Shown piece by piece: positions 41,238 to 48,865 of a DNA stretch of 64,000 bases. The stretch's first letter is position 1. Every line of letters begins with the position of its first letter. Source of the stretch: Bacillota bacterium (GTDB lineage Bacteria; Bacillota; Clostridia; Peptostreptococcales; Anaerovoracaceae); the NCBI GenBank assembly GCA_017442785.1, contig JAFRZB010000047.1, positions 1 to 64,000 on the forward strand. Direction: 5' to 3'. The notes under the pieces are model-generated. The model did not search any database. It saw only the letters and a program-made list of their open reading frames with translations, and was not told the origin of the DNA. The position numbers and the translations under genes were made by a program.

Positions 41238-42441
41238 TCTCTCCCCAGCTGTAATTCGTAAGGTAGCTCCCTTTAAACAGCGGAGCGTACTCTTCCTTTC
41301 CGGAAAGATAATCATAGAGGTCGCATTCCACGCGGTCTGTCACCAGCCTCCTTTTTCCGTTAACGGACTCGACGGCCTCAGATATCCCGTATTCCTCAAG
41401 CGTCCTCTTAAGGCGCAGCGCCACTTTGCGGTATCTTGACAGCGTAAGCTGGTCCGCGGGCGCGTCCTCCCACAGGAAGCTTATCGCTTCTTCCGAGGAC
41501 ACGAAGCCTCCGCGCCTGTCCACCAGAAGCGCAAACAGCTCCTTTGATTTCTGGTTCCTGAAGGCTATGGCCTTTCCGTCAACGAACACGTCGAAATATC
41601 CGAACGTGCGTATCTTTATCTCCGGACCGCTTCCGGCCCAGGCCTTTTTAGTCTGCGCGTCCTGCATGTCCTCGTAGGCCTTTCTGCAGCAGAACAGGCT
41701 TACGGAGGGAGATGTCTTTATGGATATTCCCATGTACTGCCACTCCGTTCCGTCGGATGACAGCACCTTATAGTGTATCTCGGCCGGAACGGCGTCCGCG
41801 CTGCGCTTTCTGTCCGCCTCAGCGGAGAAGAAGCTGCGGAGCTTTTCCTTGTCTTCCGCGGGAGCCCTGTGGAGTATCCAGCGGTTGGTAGCCTCGGAAA
41901 TGCTCATGGGCACGTTGCGGATGAAGCGCAGCATGGGGGATCTTCTGCTGTATATGCACTTTACGGTGTGCGCGGCGTAGTCGAACTCGAAAATGTCCTC
42001 GTAGACGGCGGAGAGCGCCTGGATGTAGCGCCTGGTCTCCTGACTGCGCCTCGTCCTGCTCCATTCGTCGACGTCTGCGAATACCGCGCAGGATCCGCCG
42101 CTGCTTTCCGCGGAGATCCATACCATGCAGCGCATGGTGGTGCCGTCAAAGCGTACCAGCTCCGTCTCTTCAGGTGCCGGCCTTTCGGTCTTTGCAGCGT
42201 TATCCAGCAGCTGCGAGAACCTTCCGCGCTCCTCGGGAGTTATCAGCATGTAAATGCTCTGGCTGCATATCCTGAGGCTTTCGGCGGAGTCTTCGCCCGC
42301 GGCGCCGGATCTGAGCATGCTCAGCATGCCTTCGCTTATGTATGTTATCTGCGATGTCTGTCCGCCGGAGAACCTGACGATCCCGAAGGGGACTGTCTTT
42401 TCGAGCAGTTCGAGATCCGGAAGATTTGTTTCGTTAGCCAT
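41203..42441 (-). CDS. PAS-type sensor with SARP-like DNA-binding domain
   Basis: A 412-residue regulator. Two regions of PAS/PAC style (about 10-130, TVPFGIVRFSGGQTSQITYI; and about 140-270) precede a C-terminal winged-helix region (IRTFGYFDVFVDGKAIAFRN, QKSKELFALLVDRRGGFVSS), the pattern of SARP/OmpR-like response regulators of Firmicutes. A likely single-protein sensor of a small ligand. Its promoter region faces the terminator of the fatty acid operon. It may control the convergent MFS-GH2 pair, but no operator was found. Confidence 0.75.
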   Translation of the reverse strand: MANETNLPDLELLEKTVPFGIVRFSGGQTSQITYISEGMLSMLRSGAAGEDSAESLRICSQSIYMLITPEERGRFSQLLDNAAKTERPAPEETELVRFDGTTMRCMVWISAESSGGSCAVFADVDEWSRTRRSQETRRYIQALSAVYEDIFEFDYAAHTVKCIYSRRSPMLRFIRNVPMSISEATNRWILHRAPAEDKEKLRSFFSAEADRKRSADAVPAEIHYKVLSSDGTEWQYMGISIKTSPSVSLFCCRKAYEDMQDAQTKKAWAGSGPEIKIRTFGYFDVFVDGKAIAFRNQKSKELFALLVDRRGGFVSSEEAISFLWEDAPADQLTLSRYRKVALRLKRTLEEYGISEAVESVNGKRRLVTDRVECDLYDYLSGKEEYAPLFKGSYLTNYSWGETTLAELQLSAK

Positions 42442-42518
42442 CTTTTGCCGTCCTTTTTTGGTTAGCTTTTGTCAGAAGATTATAACCTGAAAACCCGCGA
42501 TAGTCAAATTGAGGCAAG

Positions 42519-42562
42519 CAAAAAAAGACTGCAGGAAGGGGAGAGCCCTTCCTGCGGTCTTA
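42519..42562 (-). terminator. Terminator of the fatty acid synthesis operon
   Basis: On the minus strand GCAGGAAGGG, loop CTCT, CCCCTTCCTGC, then TTTTTTT after AGTC. A 10-bp GC-rich stem. Confidence 0.92.
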
Positions 42563-42578
42563 TAGGGGGTTGTGAAAG

Positions 42579-44216
42579 TTACTTGCCTTTCTCTCTTAAT
42601 TCGTTCTTTCTGATCTTTCCGCTTATGGTCTTGGGAAGCTCGTCTACGAACTCTATCTGCCTTATCCACTTGTACTCGGCAAGCTTGTTGTTGCAGCTGT
42701 TCTTGATGTCCAGTTCCAGAGCCTTGGACGGCGTATAGCCGCTTCCGGCCACTATGAAGGCCTTGATCGCCTGGCCTCTGAGCTGGTCAGGAACTCCCAC
42801 CACGCTGCATTCGACAACGGCAGGGTGCTCCATCAGAACGTTCTCTACCTCGTAAGGCCCTACGCGGAAGCCGCCCGTCTTTATAATGTCGTCGAACCTT
42901 CCGTAGAACCAGAAGTATCCGTCCTCGTCCATGTAGGCGGCGTCTCCTGTGTGGAATACGCCCTGGCGCCATACGTACTCGTACTGGGCGTCGTCGTAAA
43001 GGTATCCGCTGAACACGCCTTCCTGGCGCGGTCCGTTCTTCGGAACTACTACTATCTCTCCCACCTCGCCCTGAGCTACGGGACCGCCCTCGCGGCTGCG
43101 CAGCTGGACGTCGTAGAAGGGAGAAGGCTTGCCCAGGGCGCCCTCCTTGGAGGTCATGCCCTTGAAGTTCGCAAGCAGCAGAACGGTCTCGGTCTGGCCG
43201 TAGCCTTCGTTTATCATAAGACCGGTGGTCTCGTAGAACTTCTTGAAGACCTCCGGAGCCAGCATCTCTCCGGCAGTCGCAACGTGCTTAAGCCCGGGCA
43301 TCGCCGGAAGGCCCTTCCTTACGATGTATCTGTACACCGTCGGAGGAGCGCAGAAGGAATCCACGCCGTAGCGGTTTATGACGTTGCACATCTGCCTGGG
43401 ATCGAAGTTGTCGAAATCGTAGACCATGACGGCGGCGCCGCACAGCCACTGTCCGTATATCTTTCCCCAGGAGGCCTTGCCCCAGCCGGTCTCGGAGACC
43501 GTAAGGTGCAGACCGCCCTCAGACACCTGCTGCCAGTATTTTGCGGTTATTATGTGTGCCAGTGGGTAGGTGTAGTCGTGGAATACTCCCTTGGGATAGC
43601 CTGTGGTGCCTGATGTAAAGTACATCAGCATGTTGTCTGTCGCCTTTGTGGGCACTCTTTCAAGAACGTCGCTTGCGGCTTCGGCTTCCTTCGTGAGGTT
43701 GCGGAAGTCCATGATGTCCTTCTTTATGCACCACAGTATACAGCTGGATCCGGCCTGCTGCACCGCGCTCCTGATCTTTGCGGGAACGTCGTTGTTGGGC
43801 GTGCAGATGACGGCGTCTATCCTGGCCATCTGGATGCGGTAGACGTAGTCGCTTACAAGAAGCATGTGCGTTGCCGGAATGGCGGTGATCCCGAGCTTGT
43901 GCAGGGCTACCACGGTAAACCAGTACTCGTAGTGGCGCTTAAGCACAAGCATAACCTTCATGCCTTTCTTAAGTCCGGCGCTTTTCAGAACGTTTGCTAT
44001 CCTGTCGCTCTGTTCCTTTATGTCCCTGAAGGTGAAGATGTGCTCCTCGCCCTCGGTATTGCACCATACCATCGCTGTCTTGTCCGGCGTCTCTCTTGCA
44101 ATGACGTCCACGACGTCGTATCCGAAGTTGAAATCCTCCGGATATTTCAGGGAGAAGTCGACAAGGCTCCCGTTTTCATCCAATACCTCTGTGCAGTAGT
44201 TTTTATATAAGCTCAT
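42579..44216 (-). CDS. AMP-dependent acyl-CoA synthetase/ligase
   Basis: A 545-residue ANL-family enzyme that activates a carboxylic acid with ATP to an acyl-AMP and then a thioester. The P-loop is MYFTSGTTGYPKG, followed by GYGQTE, the TGDAAYMDEDGYFWFYGR motif and the catalytic lysine in PKTISGKIRKNELR. It resembles medium-chain acyl-CoA synthetases. As last gene of the fab operon it may feed free fatty acids into the pathway or into lipids. ATG 44216 is chosen because GGGAG precedes it; ATG 44231 overlaps the fabZ stop. Confidence 0.88.
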   Translation of the reverse strand: MSLYKNYCTEVLDENGSLVDFSLKYPEDFNFGYDVVDVIARETPDKTAMVWCNTEGEEHIFTFRDIKEQSDRIANVLKSAGLKKGMKVMLVLKRHYEYWFTVVALHKLGITAIPATHMLLVSDYVYRIQMARIDAVICTPNNDVPAKIRSAVQQAGSSCILWCIKKDIMDFRNLTKEAEAASDVLERVPTKATDNMLMYFTSGTTGYPKGVFHDYTYPLAHIITAKYWQQVSEGGLHLTVSETGWGKASWGKIYGQWLCGAAVMVYDFDNFDPRQMCNVINRYGVDSFCAPPTVYRYIVRKGLPAMPGLKHVATAGEMLAPEVFKKFYETTGLMINEGYGQTETVLLLANFKGMTSKEGALGKPSPFYDVQLRSREGGPVAQGEVGEIVVVPKNGPRQEGVFSGYLYDDAQYEYVWRQGVFHTGDAAYMDEDGYFWFYGRFDDIIKTGGFRVGPYEVENVLMEHPAVVECSVVGVPDQLRGQAIKAFIVAGSGYTPSKALELDIKNSCNNKLAEYKWIRQIEFVDELPKTISGKIRKNELREKGK

Positions 44217-44217
44217 A

Positions 44218-44652
44218 TTATCTCCCGGCATTGCCGTTCGTTATCGCAAAGGCGAACTCCGCGCTGACGCACATGCGGCCTTCCACCGATACAGTTCCTT
44301 CCGCGAAGTAGAAGGGGTGCTTTGCCCTTTTGATGCTGCACCTGGTCTCTACGGTGTCTCCCGGCTTTACCGGAGAGCGGAACTTTACGTTGTTAAGACC
44401 GGTATATACCGGCAGCTGTCCTTCCTCCAGCTTATCCTTAAGGAGTATGCAGGCGGACTGGGCCAGTATCTCGCAGAGTATCACTCCCGGAACTATGGGG
44501 TTTCCTGGGAAGTGGCCTCTTAAGAAGAACTCATCGCCTGTTACATGATAATGTCCCACGGCGGTGCCGTCTTCCTCCGTTACGTCATCCACCAGCAGCA
44601 TATCGTCGCGGTGGGGGAGTATCTTTTTTATATCTTCTTTGTTAAGGGTCAT
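44218..44652 (-). CDS. 3-hydroxyacyl-ACP dehydratase FabZ
   Basis: A 144-residue hotdog-fold dehydratase. It has LPHRDDMLLVDDV, the catalytic His in GHFPGNPIVPGV and the Glu in CEILAQSACIL. It removes water from 3-hydroxyacyl-ACP during elongation. ATG 44652 follows GGAGGG; it overlaps the end of fabF by 4 nt. Confidence 0.95.
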   Translation of the reverse strand: MTLNKEDIKKILPHRDDMLLVDDVTEEDGTAVGHYHVTGDEFFLRGHFPGNPIVPGVILCEILAQSACILLKDKLEEGQLPVYTGLNNVKFRSPVKPGDTVETRCSIKRAKHPFYFAEGTVSVEGRMCVSAEFAFAITNGNAGR

Positions 44653-45890
44653 TTTGCCCTCCTGAAGGCCAGGCAGGCATTGTGTCCGCCGAATCCCAGC
44701 GAGTTGGAAAGGCACAGGTCCACATCTGCCTTAACGGCCTTGTTGGGCGTGTAGTTGAGGTCGCAGGCGGGGTCCGGCTCCTTGAGGTTGATGGTCGGCG
44801 GGATGATTCCTGTCTCCAGCACCTTAAGGCAGGCTATGGCCTCTATGGCGCCCGCAGCTCCCAGCATGTGCCCTGTCATGGACTTGGTGGAGCTTATGAT
44901 CGCCTTCCTTGCTTCCTCTTCTCCGAGAGCCTTCTTTATGGCGAGGGTCTCACCGGAGTCATTCATCTTGGTGCCTGTTCCGTGCGCGTTTACGTATACG
45001 GACTCTCCGGCCTTGTATCCGGCCTCCTTAAGCGCGTCCTCCATGGCCCTTGCGCCTCCTTCGGCATTGGGGTCAGGAGAGGTGATGTGATATGCGTCGC
45101 AGGTCACTCCGTAGCCGCAGATCTCTCCGTATATCTTAGCTCCTCTGGCCTTGGCGTGCTCGTATTCCTCAAGTATCAGAGCCGCGGCGCCTTCGCCTAT
45201 TACGAAGCCTCCGCGCCTTGCGTCGAAGGGCAGGGAAGCGGCGTTCGGATCCTCGGAAGTGGAGAGGGCCTGCATGTTTATGAATCCCGCAACTCCTACC
45301 GGAACTATCGAAGCCTCCGCTCCGCCGGATATGGCTGCGTCGGTGTAGCCGTGGCGTATCGCCCTTACTGCCTCACCTATGGCATTTGATCCGGAGGCGC
45401 AGGCGGTGACTGAAGGCATTGCCGCTCCCTTGCATCCGAAACGGATGGCAAGAGCACCTGCCGCCATGTTCGGTATCATCATGGGCACGAACAGGGGGGA
45501 TACCCTGCGCGGTCCGCGCGTGTTGAGCTTCTCCACCTCGGTGGATGTGGTGCCCAGACCGCCTATGCCGGAGCCGAAGTACACCGAGAACCTTTCGGGA
45601 GCTATTGTCCCGAGTATCCCGCTGTCGTCCATGGCCTGCTGGGCGGCGCCTATGGCGTACTGGGTGTAGAGATCGTTGCGCAGAGTCTCAACGTGCTCCA
45701 TGTACTGCTCCGCGTCGAAGCCCTTTACCTGGGCTCCGAGCTTTGCCTTGTAGTTGGTGGTGTCGAAATAGGTTATGGGGCCTATGCCGTTATAACCGCC
45801 TGTGAGGTTGTCCCAGCATGTGGTGATGTCGCTGCCTACGGGGCTTACGACTCCCATTCCCGTTACGACTACTCTTCTGTATTCGTTCAT
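44649..45890 (-). CDS. 3-oxoacyl-ACP synthase II FabF
   Basis: A 413-residue condensing enzyme. The Cys-His-His triad is Cys164 in VTACASGSNAIG, His in NAHGTGTKMND and His in STKSMTGHMLGAAG. It elongates acyl-ACP with malonyl-ACP. No fabH for the first condensation is in the operon. Confidence 0.96.
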   Translation of the reverse strand: MNEYRRVVVTGMGVVSPVGSDITTCWDNLTGGYNGIGPITYFDTTNYKAKLGAQVKGFDAEQYMEHVETLRNDLYTQYAIGAAQQAMDDSGILGTIAPERFSVYFGSGIGGLGTTSTEVEKLNTRGPRRVSPLFVPMMIPNMAAGALAIRFGCKGAAMPSVTACASGSNAIGEAVRAIRHGYTDAAISGGAEASIVPVGVAGFINMQALSTSEDPNAASLPFDARRGGFVIGEGAAALILEEYEHAKARGAKIYGEICGYGVTCDAYHITSPDPNAEGGARAMEDALKEAGYKAGESVYVNAHGTGTKMNDSGETLAIKKALGEEEARKAIISSTKSMTGHMLGAAGAIEAIACLKVLETGIIPPTINLKEPDPACDLNYTPNKAVKADVDLCLSNSLGFGGHNACLAFRRAK

Positions 45891-45898
45891 GTCTCTCC

Positions 45899-46627
45899 TT
45901 ACATTGCTATTCCGCCGTCCACGCGCAGCACTTCGCCTGTTACGTATCCGGCTTCAGCCAGGTATGCCGCCGCCTGAGCTATGTCCTCCGGCTCTCCCAT
46001 CCTTCCGAGAGGGATCATTGAGAGCAGGGGGCTGTCCTCCTGGTCCGCGGTCATCTTCGTCCTGATGAATCCCGGGGCTATGGCGTTGCAGCGTATGCCC
46101 TTGGAACCGAGCTCCTTGGCGACTGTCTTGGTAAGACCTATCAGCCCCGCCTTGGAAGCGGAGTAGTTGGCCTGGCCGGGATTTCCTATCATTCCGGACA
46201 CGGAGCTGATGTTTATGATGCATCCCTCCCTGTTCCTCAGGAACAGTCCGGTGCAGTGGCGTATCATGTTGAAGGCGCCCTTGAGGTTCGTATCCAGAAC
46301 GGCGTCCCAGGACTCCTCCTTCATGGTGGCTACAAGGCCGTCTCTGGTGATCCCGGCGTTGTTCACGAGGATGTGTACGGTCCCGAAATCCTTCTTTATT
46401 GCAGCTACCGCGGCCTTGGAATCCTCGTAGGAGGACACGTCGCAGCGGTAAGCCCCGGCTTTTACGCCGTATTCGGATCTTATCTGCTCAAGAAGAGGAG
46501 CGGCGGCTTCTTCGCCGGAGCGGCAGAGTATGGCTATGTCCGCGCCCATGGACGCGAACTTAAGGGCAATGGCTGCACCTATGCCCTGTGCTCCGCCTGT
46601 CACGACGGCTGTCTTTCCGTTAAGCAT
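45899..46627 (-). CDS. 3-oxoacyl-ACP reductase FabG
   Basis: A 242-residue short-chain dehydrogenase. NADPH-binding motif TGGAQGIG, NNAGITRDGL, and the Ser-Tyr-Lys triad in NISSVSGMIGNPGQANYSASK. It reduces 3-oxoacyl-ACP. The start overlaps the fabD stop by 8 nt. Confidence 0.96.
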   Translation of the reverse strand: MLNGKTAVVTGGAQGIGAAIALKFASMGADIAILCRSGEEAAAPLLEQIRSEYGVKAGAYRCDVSSYEDSKAAVAAIKKDFGTVHILVNNAGITRDGLVATMKEESWDAVLDTNLKGAFNMIRHCTGLFLRNREGCIINISSVSGMIGNPGQANYSASKAGLIGLTKTVAKELGSKGIRCNAIAPGFIRTKMTADQEDSPLLSMIPLGRMGEPEDIAQAAAYLAEAGYVTGEVLRVDGGIAM

Positions 46628-47528
46628 TCTCTACCTCCGAAAGGAGCGCATCCATCTCGGAGACGCTGTATGTCTTTACGTTTGCATCCGTGCGCCTGAT
46701 AAGGTTTATGAGAGTCTGTCCGGGGCCTATCTCTATGAAGGTGTCTATCCCGGAGGCTATCATGTTCCTTACTGTCTGCTCCCAGCGGACGGGGTTTACG
46801 ATCTGCTTTGACAGAAGCTCGAACGCGTCGTCGCCGTAGGGCCTGGCCGTAAGGTTAGCATAGAGCGTAACGGCGGGCTTTTTGAGCTCCGCCTTTTTGA
46901 GCTCTTCCGCAAAGCTTTCTGCGGCCGGCTGCATGAAGGGCGAATGGAAAGCGCCGCGCACGTTCAGCGGAAGCACTCTTCCGCGTATCGCCTTTATGTC
47001 CTCCTTAAAGGCAGGCATCTCGGAGCTTAGGCCCGAAACGCTCACCTGCCCGGGAGAATTGTAGTTCACGGGATATATCCCGGGGTGCTTTGCGCACACC
47101 TCTTCCACCTGCTCGTTAGTAAGCTTTACTACGGCTGCCATGGAAGTGTCCTGAGTCTCGGACGCCTCCTGCATCAGCTGTCCGCGCCTTGTCACGAGCT
47201 CAAAGCCGGCCTTCAGGCTGAACACTCCGGAAAAAGCTGCTGCTGCAACTTCTCCCAGGGAGAAACCTGCTGCAGCTTCCGGCTCTATGCCTTTTTCGGT
47301 GAGCACTGCCGCCGCCGCAAGCTCCATCGCGAACATGCAGGGCTGAGTATTGGAGGTCTGCTTCAGCTCTTCCTCGGTGCCCTCAAAGCACTGCTTAAGA
47401 GTTCCGGGACGCAGGCTCTCGCAGGTGTCGAACACCTTGCGCGCAGCGTCATAGTTATCGTAGAGTTCTTTTCCCATGCCGGGGAACTGATCTCCCTGGC
47501 CGGAGAAAACGAAAGCTATTCTACCCAT
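46620..47528 (-). CDS. Malonyl-CoA:ACP transacylase FabD
   Basis: A 302-residue transacylase loading malonyl groups onto ACP. It shows FVFSGQGDQFPGMG, the nucleophile in GFSLGEVAAAA, the His in GAFHSPFMQPA, and GPGQTL. ATG 47528 follows GGGAG and overlaps fabK by 13 nt; the upstream ATG at 47639 would run deep into fabK. Confidence 0.95.
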   Translation of the reverse strand: MGRIAFVFSGQGDQFPGMGKELYDNYDAARKVFDTCESLRPGTLKQCFEGTEEELKQTSNTQPCMFAMELAAAAVLTEKGIEPEAAAGFSLGEVAAAAFSGVFSLKAGFELVTRRGQLMQEASETQDTSMAAVVKLTNEQVEEVCAKHPGIYPVNYNSPGQVSVSGLSSEMPAFKEDIKAIRGRVLPLNVRGAFHSPFMQPAAESFAEELKKAELKKPAVTLYANLTARPYGDDAFELLSKQIVNPVRWEQTVRNMIASGIDTFIEIGPGQTLINLIRRTDANVKTYSVSEMDALLSEVENA

Positions 47529-48460
47529 TTCGATGCTCCCAGGAGCAGAGGCTCTGCCTCCTCCATAAGTTCCTTTATTATCTCTGCCGCAGGCTGTTCC
47601 TTCTTTACCATGGCGGCTATCTGGCCGGAGAGGAAGCATCCTCTCTCTTCGTCGCCCTCAACGGCTGCGAGCCTGAGGACGCCCGTTCCGAGAGCTTCCA
47701 GCTCATCGTCAGGCATTCCGCCGTATTCTGCCTCCCAGTACTTCTTCGCGAAAGGAGTGCGGAGCTGACGCACCGGGTGTCCGAGCCTCTTGCCCGTTAC
47801 CATGGTGCAAAGGTCGGTGGCCTTGAGTATCTTCTTCTTGTAGTTGGGGTGCACGCCGCACTCGTAGGCGCTCAGGAACCTGGTCCCGAGCTGAACGCCG
47901 CATGCTCCGAGCATGAAGGCTGCCGCAACGCCTCTGCCGTCGGCTATTCCGCCTGCCGCTATTACAGGCAGGGGAGTGGCGTCGGCGATCTGGGGCACGA
48001 GGACCATCGTTGTGAGCTCGCCCACATGTCCGCCGCTCTCTCCGCCCTCAGCTATTACAGCTGTGGCGCCGAGCCTTGTCATCAGCTTTGCCATTGCAAC
48101 GGAAGGCACCACGGGGATTACCTTTATTCCGGCTTCCTTCCATGCCGCCATGAACTTTGAGGGATTTCCGGCGCCGGTGGTGACTACGTCCACCTTCTCT
48201 TCAACTACGACTTTAGCCACGTCGTCTATGAACGGGCTCATGAGCATTATGTTTACGCCTATGGGCTTGTCGGTGAGCTCTCTTGCGATCTTTACCTGTC
48301 CGCGGACGTATTCGCCGGGGGCGTTTCCTGCCGCAATTATGCCAAGGCCGCCTCCATTGGAGACGGCTGCTGCGAGCTTTCCGTCAGCTATCCACGCCAT
48401 ACCGCCCTGGAATACAGGGTACTTGATGCCCAGAATGCTGCATAACTCGGATCTTATCAT
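47516..48460 (-). CDS. Enoyl-ACP reductase II FabK
   Basis: A 314-residue FMN enzyme of the nitronate monooxygenase/FabK family, replacing FabI in many Firmicutes. Motifs: YPVFQGGMAWIADGKLAAAV, AEGGESGGHVG, VIAAGGIADGRGVAAA and GTRFLSAYE. It reduces enoyl-ACP and is insensitive to triclosan in characterised relatives. It overlaps the end of acpP by 4 nt. Confidence 0.95.
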   Translation of the reverse strand: MIRSELCSILGIKYPVFQGGMAWIADGKLAAAVSNGGGLGIIAAGNAPGEYVRGQVKIARELTDKPIGVNIMLMSPFIDDVAKVVVEEKVDVVTTGAGNPSKFMAAWKEAGIKVIPVVPSVAMAKLMTRLGATAVIAEGGESGGHVGELTTMVLVPQIADATPLPVIAAGGIADGRGVAAAFMLGACGVQLGTRFLSAYECGVHPNYKKKILKATDLCTMVTGKRLGHPVRQLRTPFAKKYWEAEYGGMPDDELEALGTGVLRLAAVEGDEERGCFLSGQIAAMVKKEQPAAEIIKELMEEAEPLLLGASKWVE

Positions 48461-48684
48461 TTTGCTTCCACCTTGCTCTGGATGAACTTGTCGAGGTCGT
48501 CGACTGTGGTAACGGGCTGGTCGAGGTCGATCTCTATTCCGAGGATGTCCTCAAGATTCATTACCATGTCCACTGTGTCAAGAGAATCGATCTTAAGGTC
48601 TGCGAATGTGCTTTCCGGCTTGATGTCGGCGATGTCGATGTCCATGCGCTCCGCGATGACCTTTGCTATTGTTTCAAAATACAT
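48457..48684 (-). CDS. Acyl carrier protein
   Basis: A 75-residue acidic protein with the phosphopantetheine serine in KIDSLDTVDMVMNLED. It carries the growing acyl chain and is the first gene of the operon. GGAGG lies before the ATG. No FapR-like palindrome was noticed upstream. Confidence 0.95.
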   Translation of the reverse strand: MYFETIAKVIAERMDIDIADIKPESTFADLKIDSLDTVDMVMNLEDILGIEIDLDQPVTTVDDLDKFIQSKVEAK

Positions 48685-48835
48685 TTTTTTACCTCCGTAT
48701 TTTTATTGTTAAATTCTGCTGTTGTCGTCCAACGTGGATAAGTATACAGCAGGAGCAGTCCCCGGGTATTCCCCGAGCGTTCCACAACAGTTCCATACCG
48801 AAAAAATATTGGGTAAAGTGCGGGTCAATATGTGT

Positions 48836-48841
48836 TATAAT
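48836..48841 (+). promoter_or_regulatory. -10 box of the NAD enzyme gene
   Basis: TATAAT preceded by TGT (extended -10), 15 nt before GAGAGGAGG. The -35 is poor. Confidence 0.65.
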
Positions 48842-48865
48842 GTTGGCAAAGAGAGGAGGACTGAC

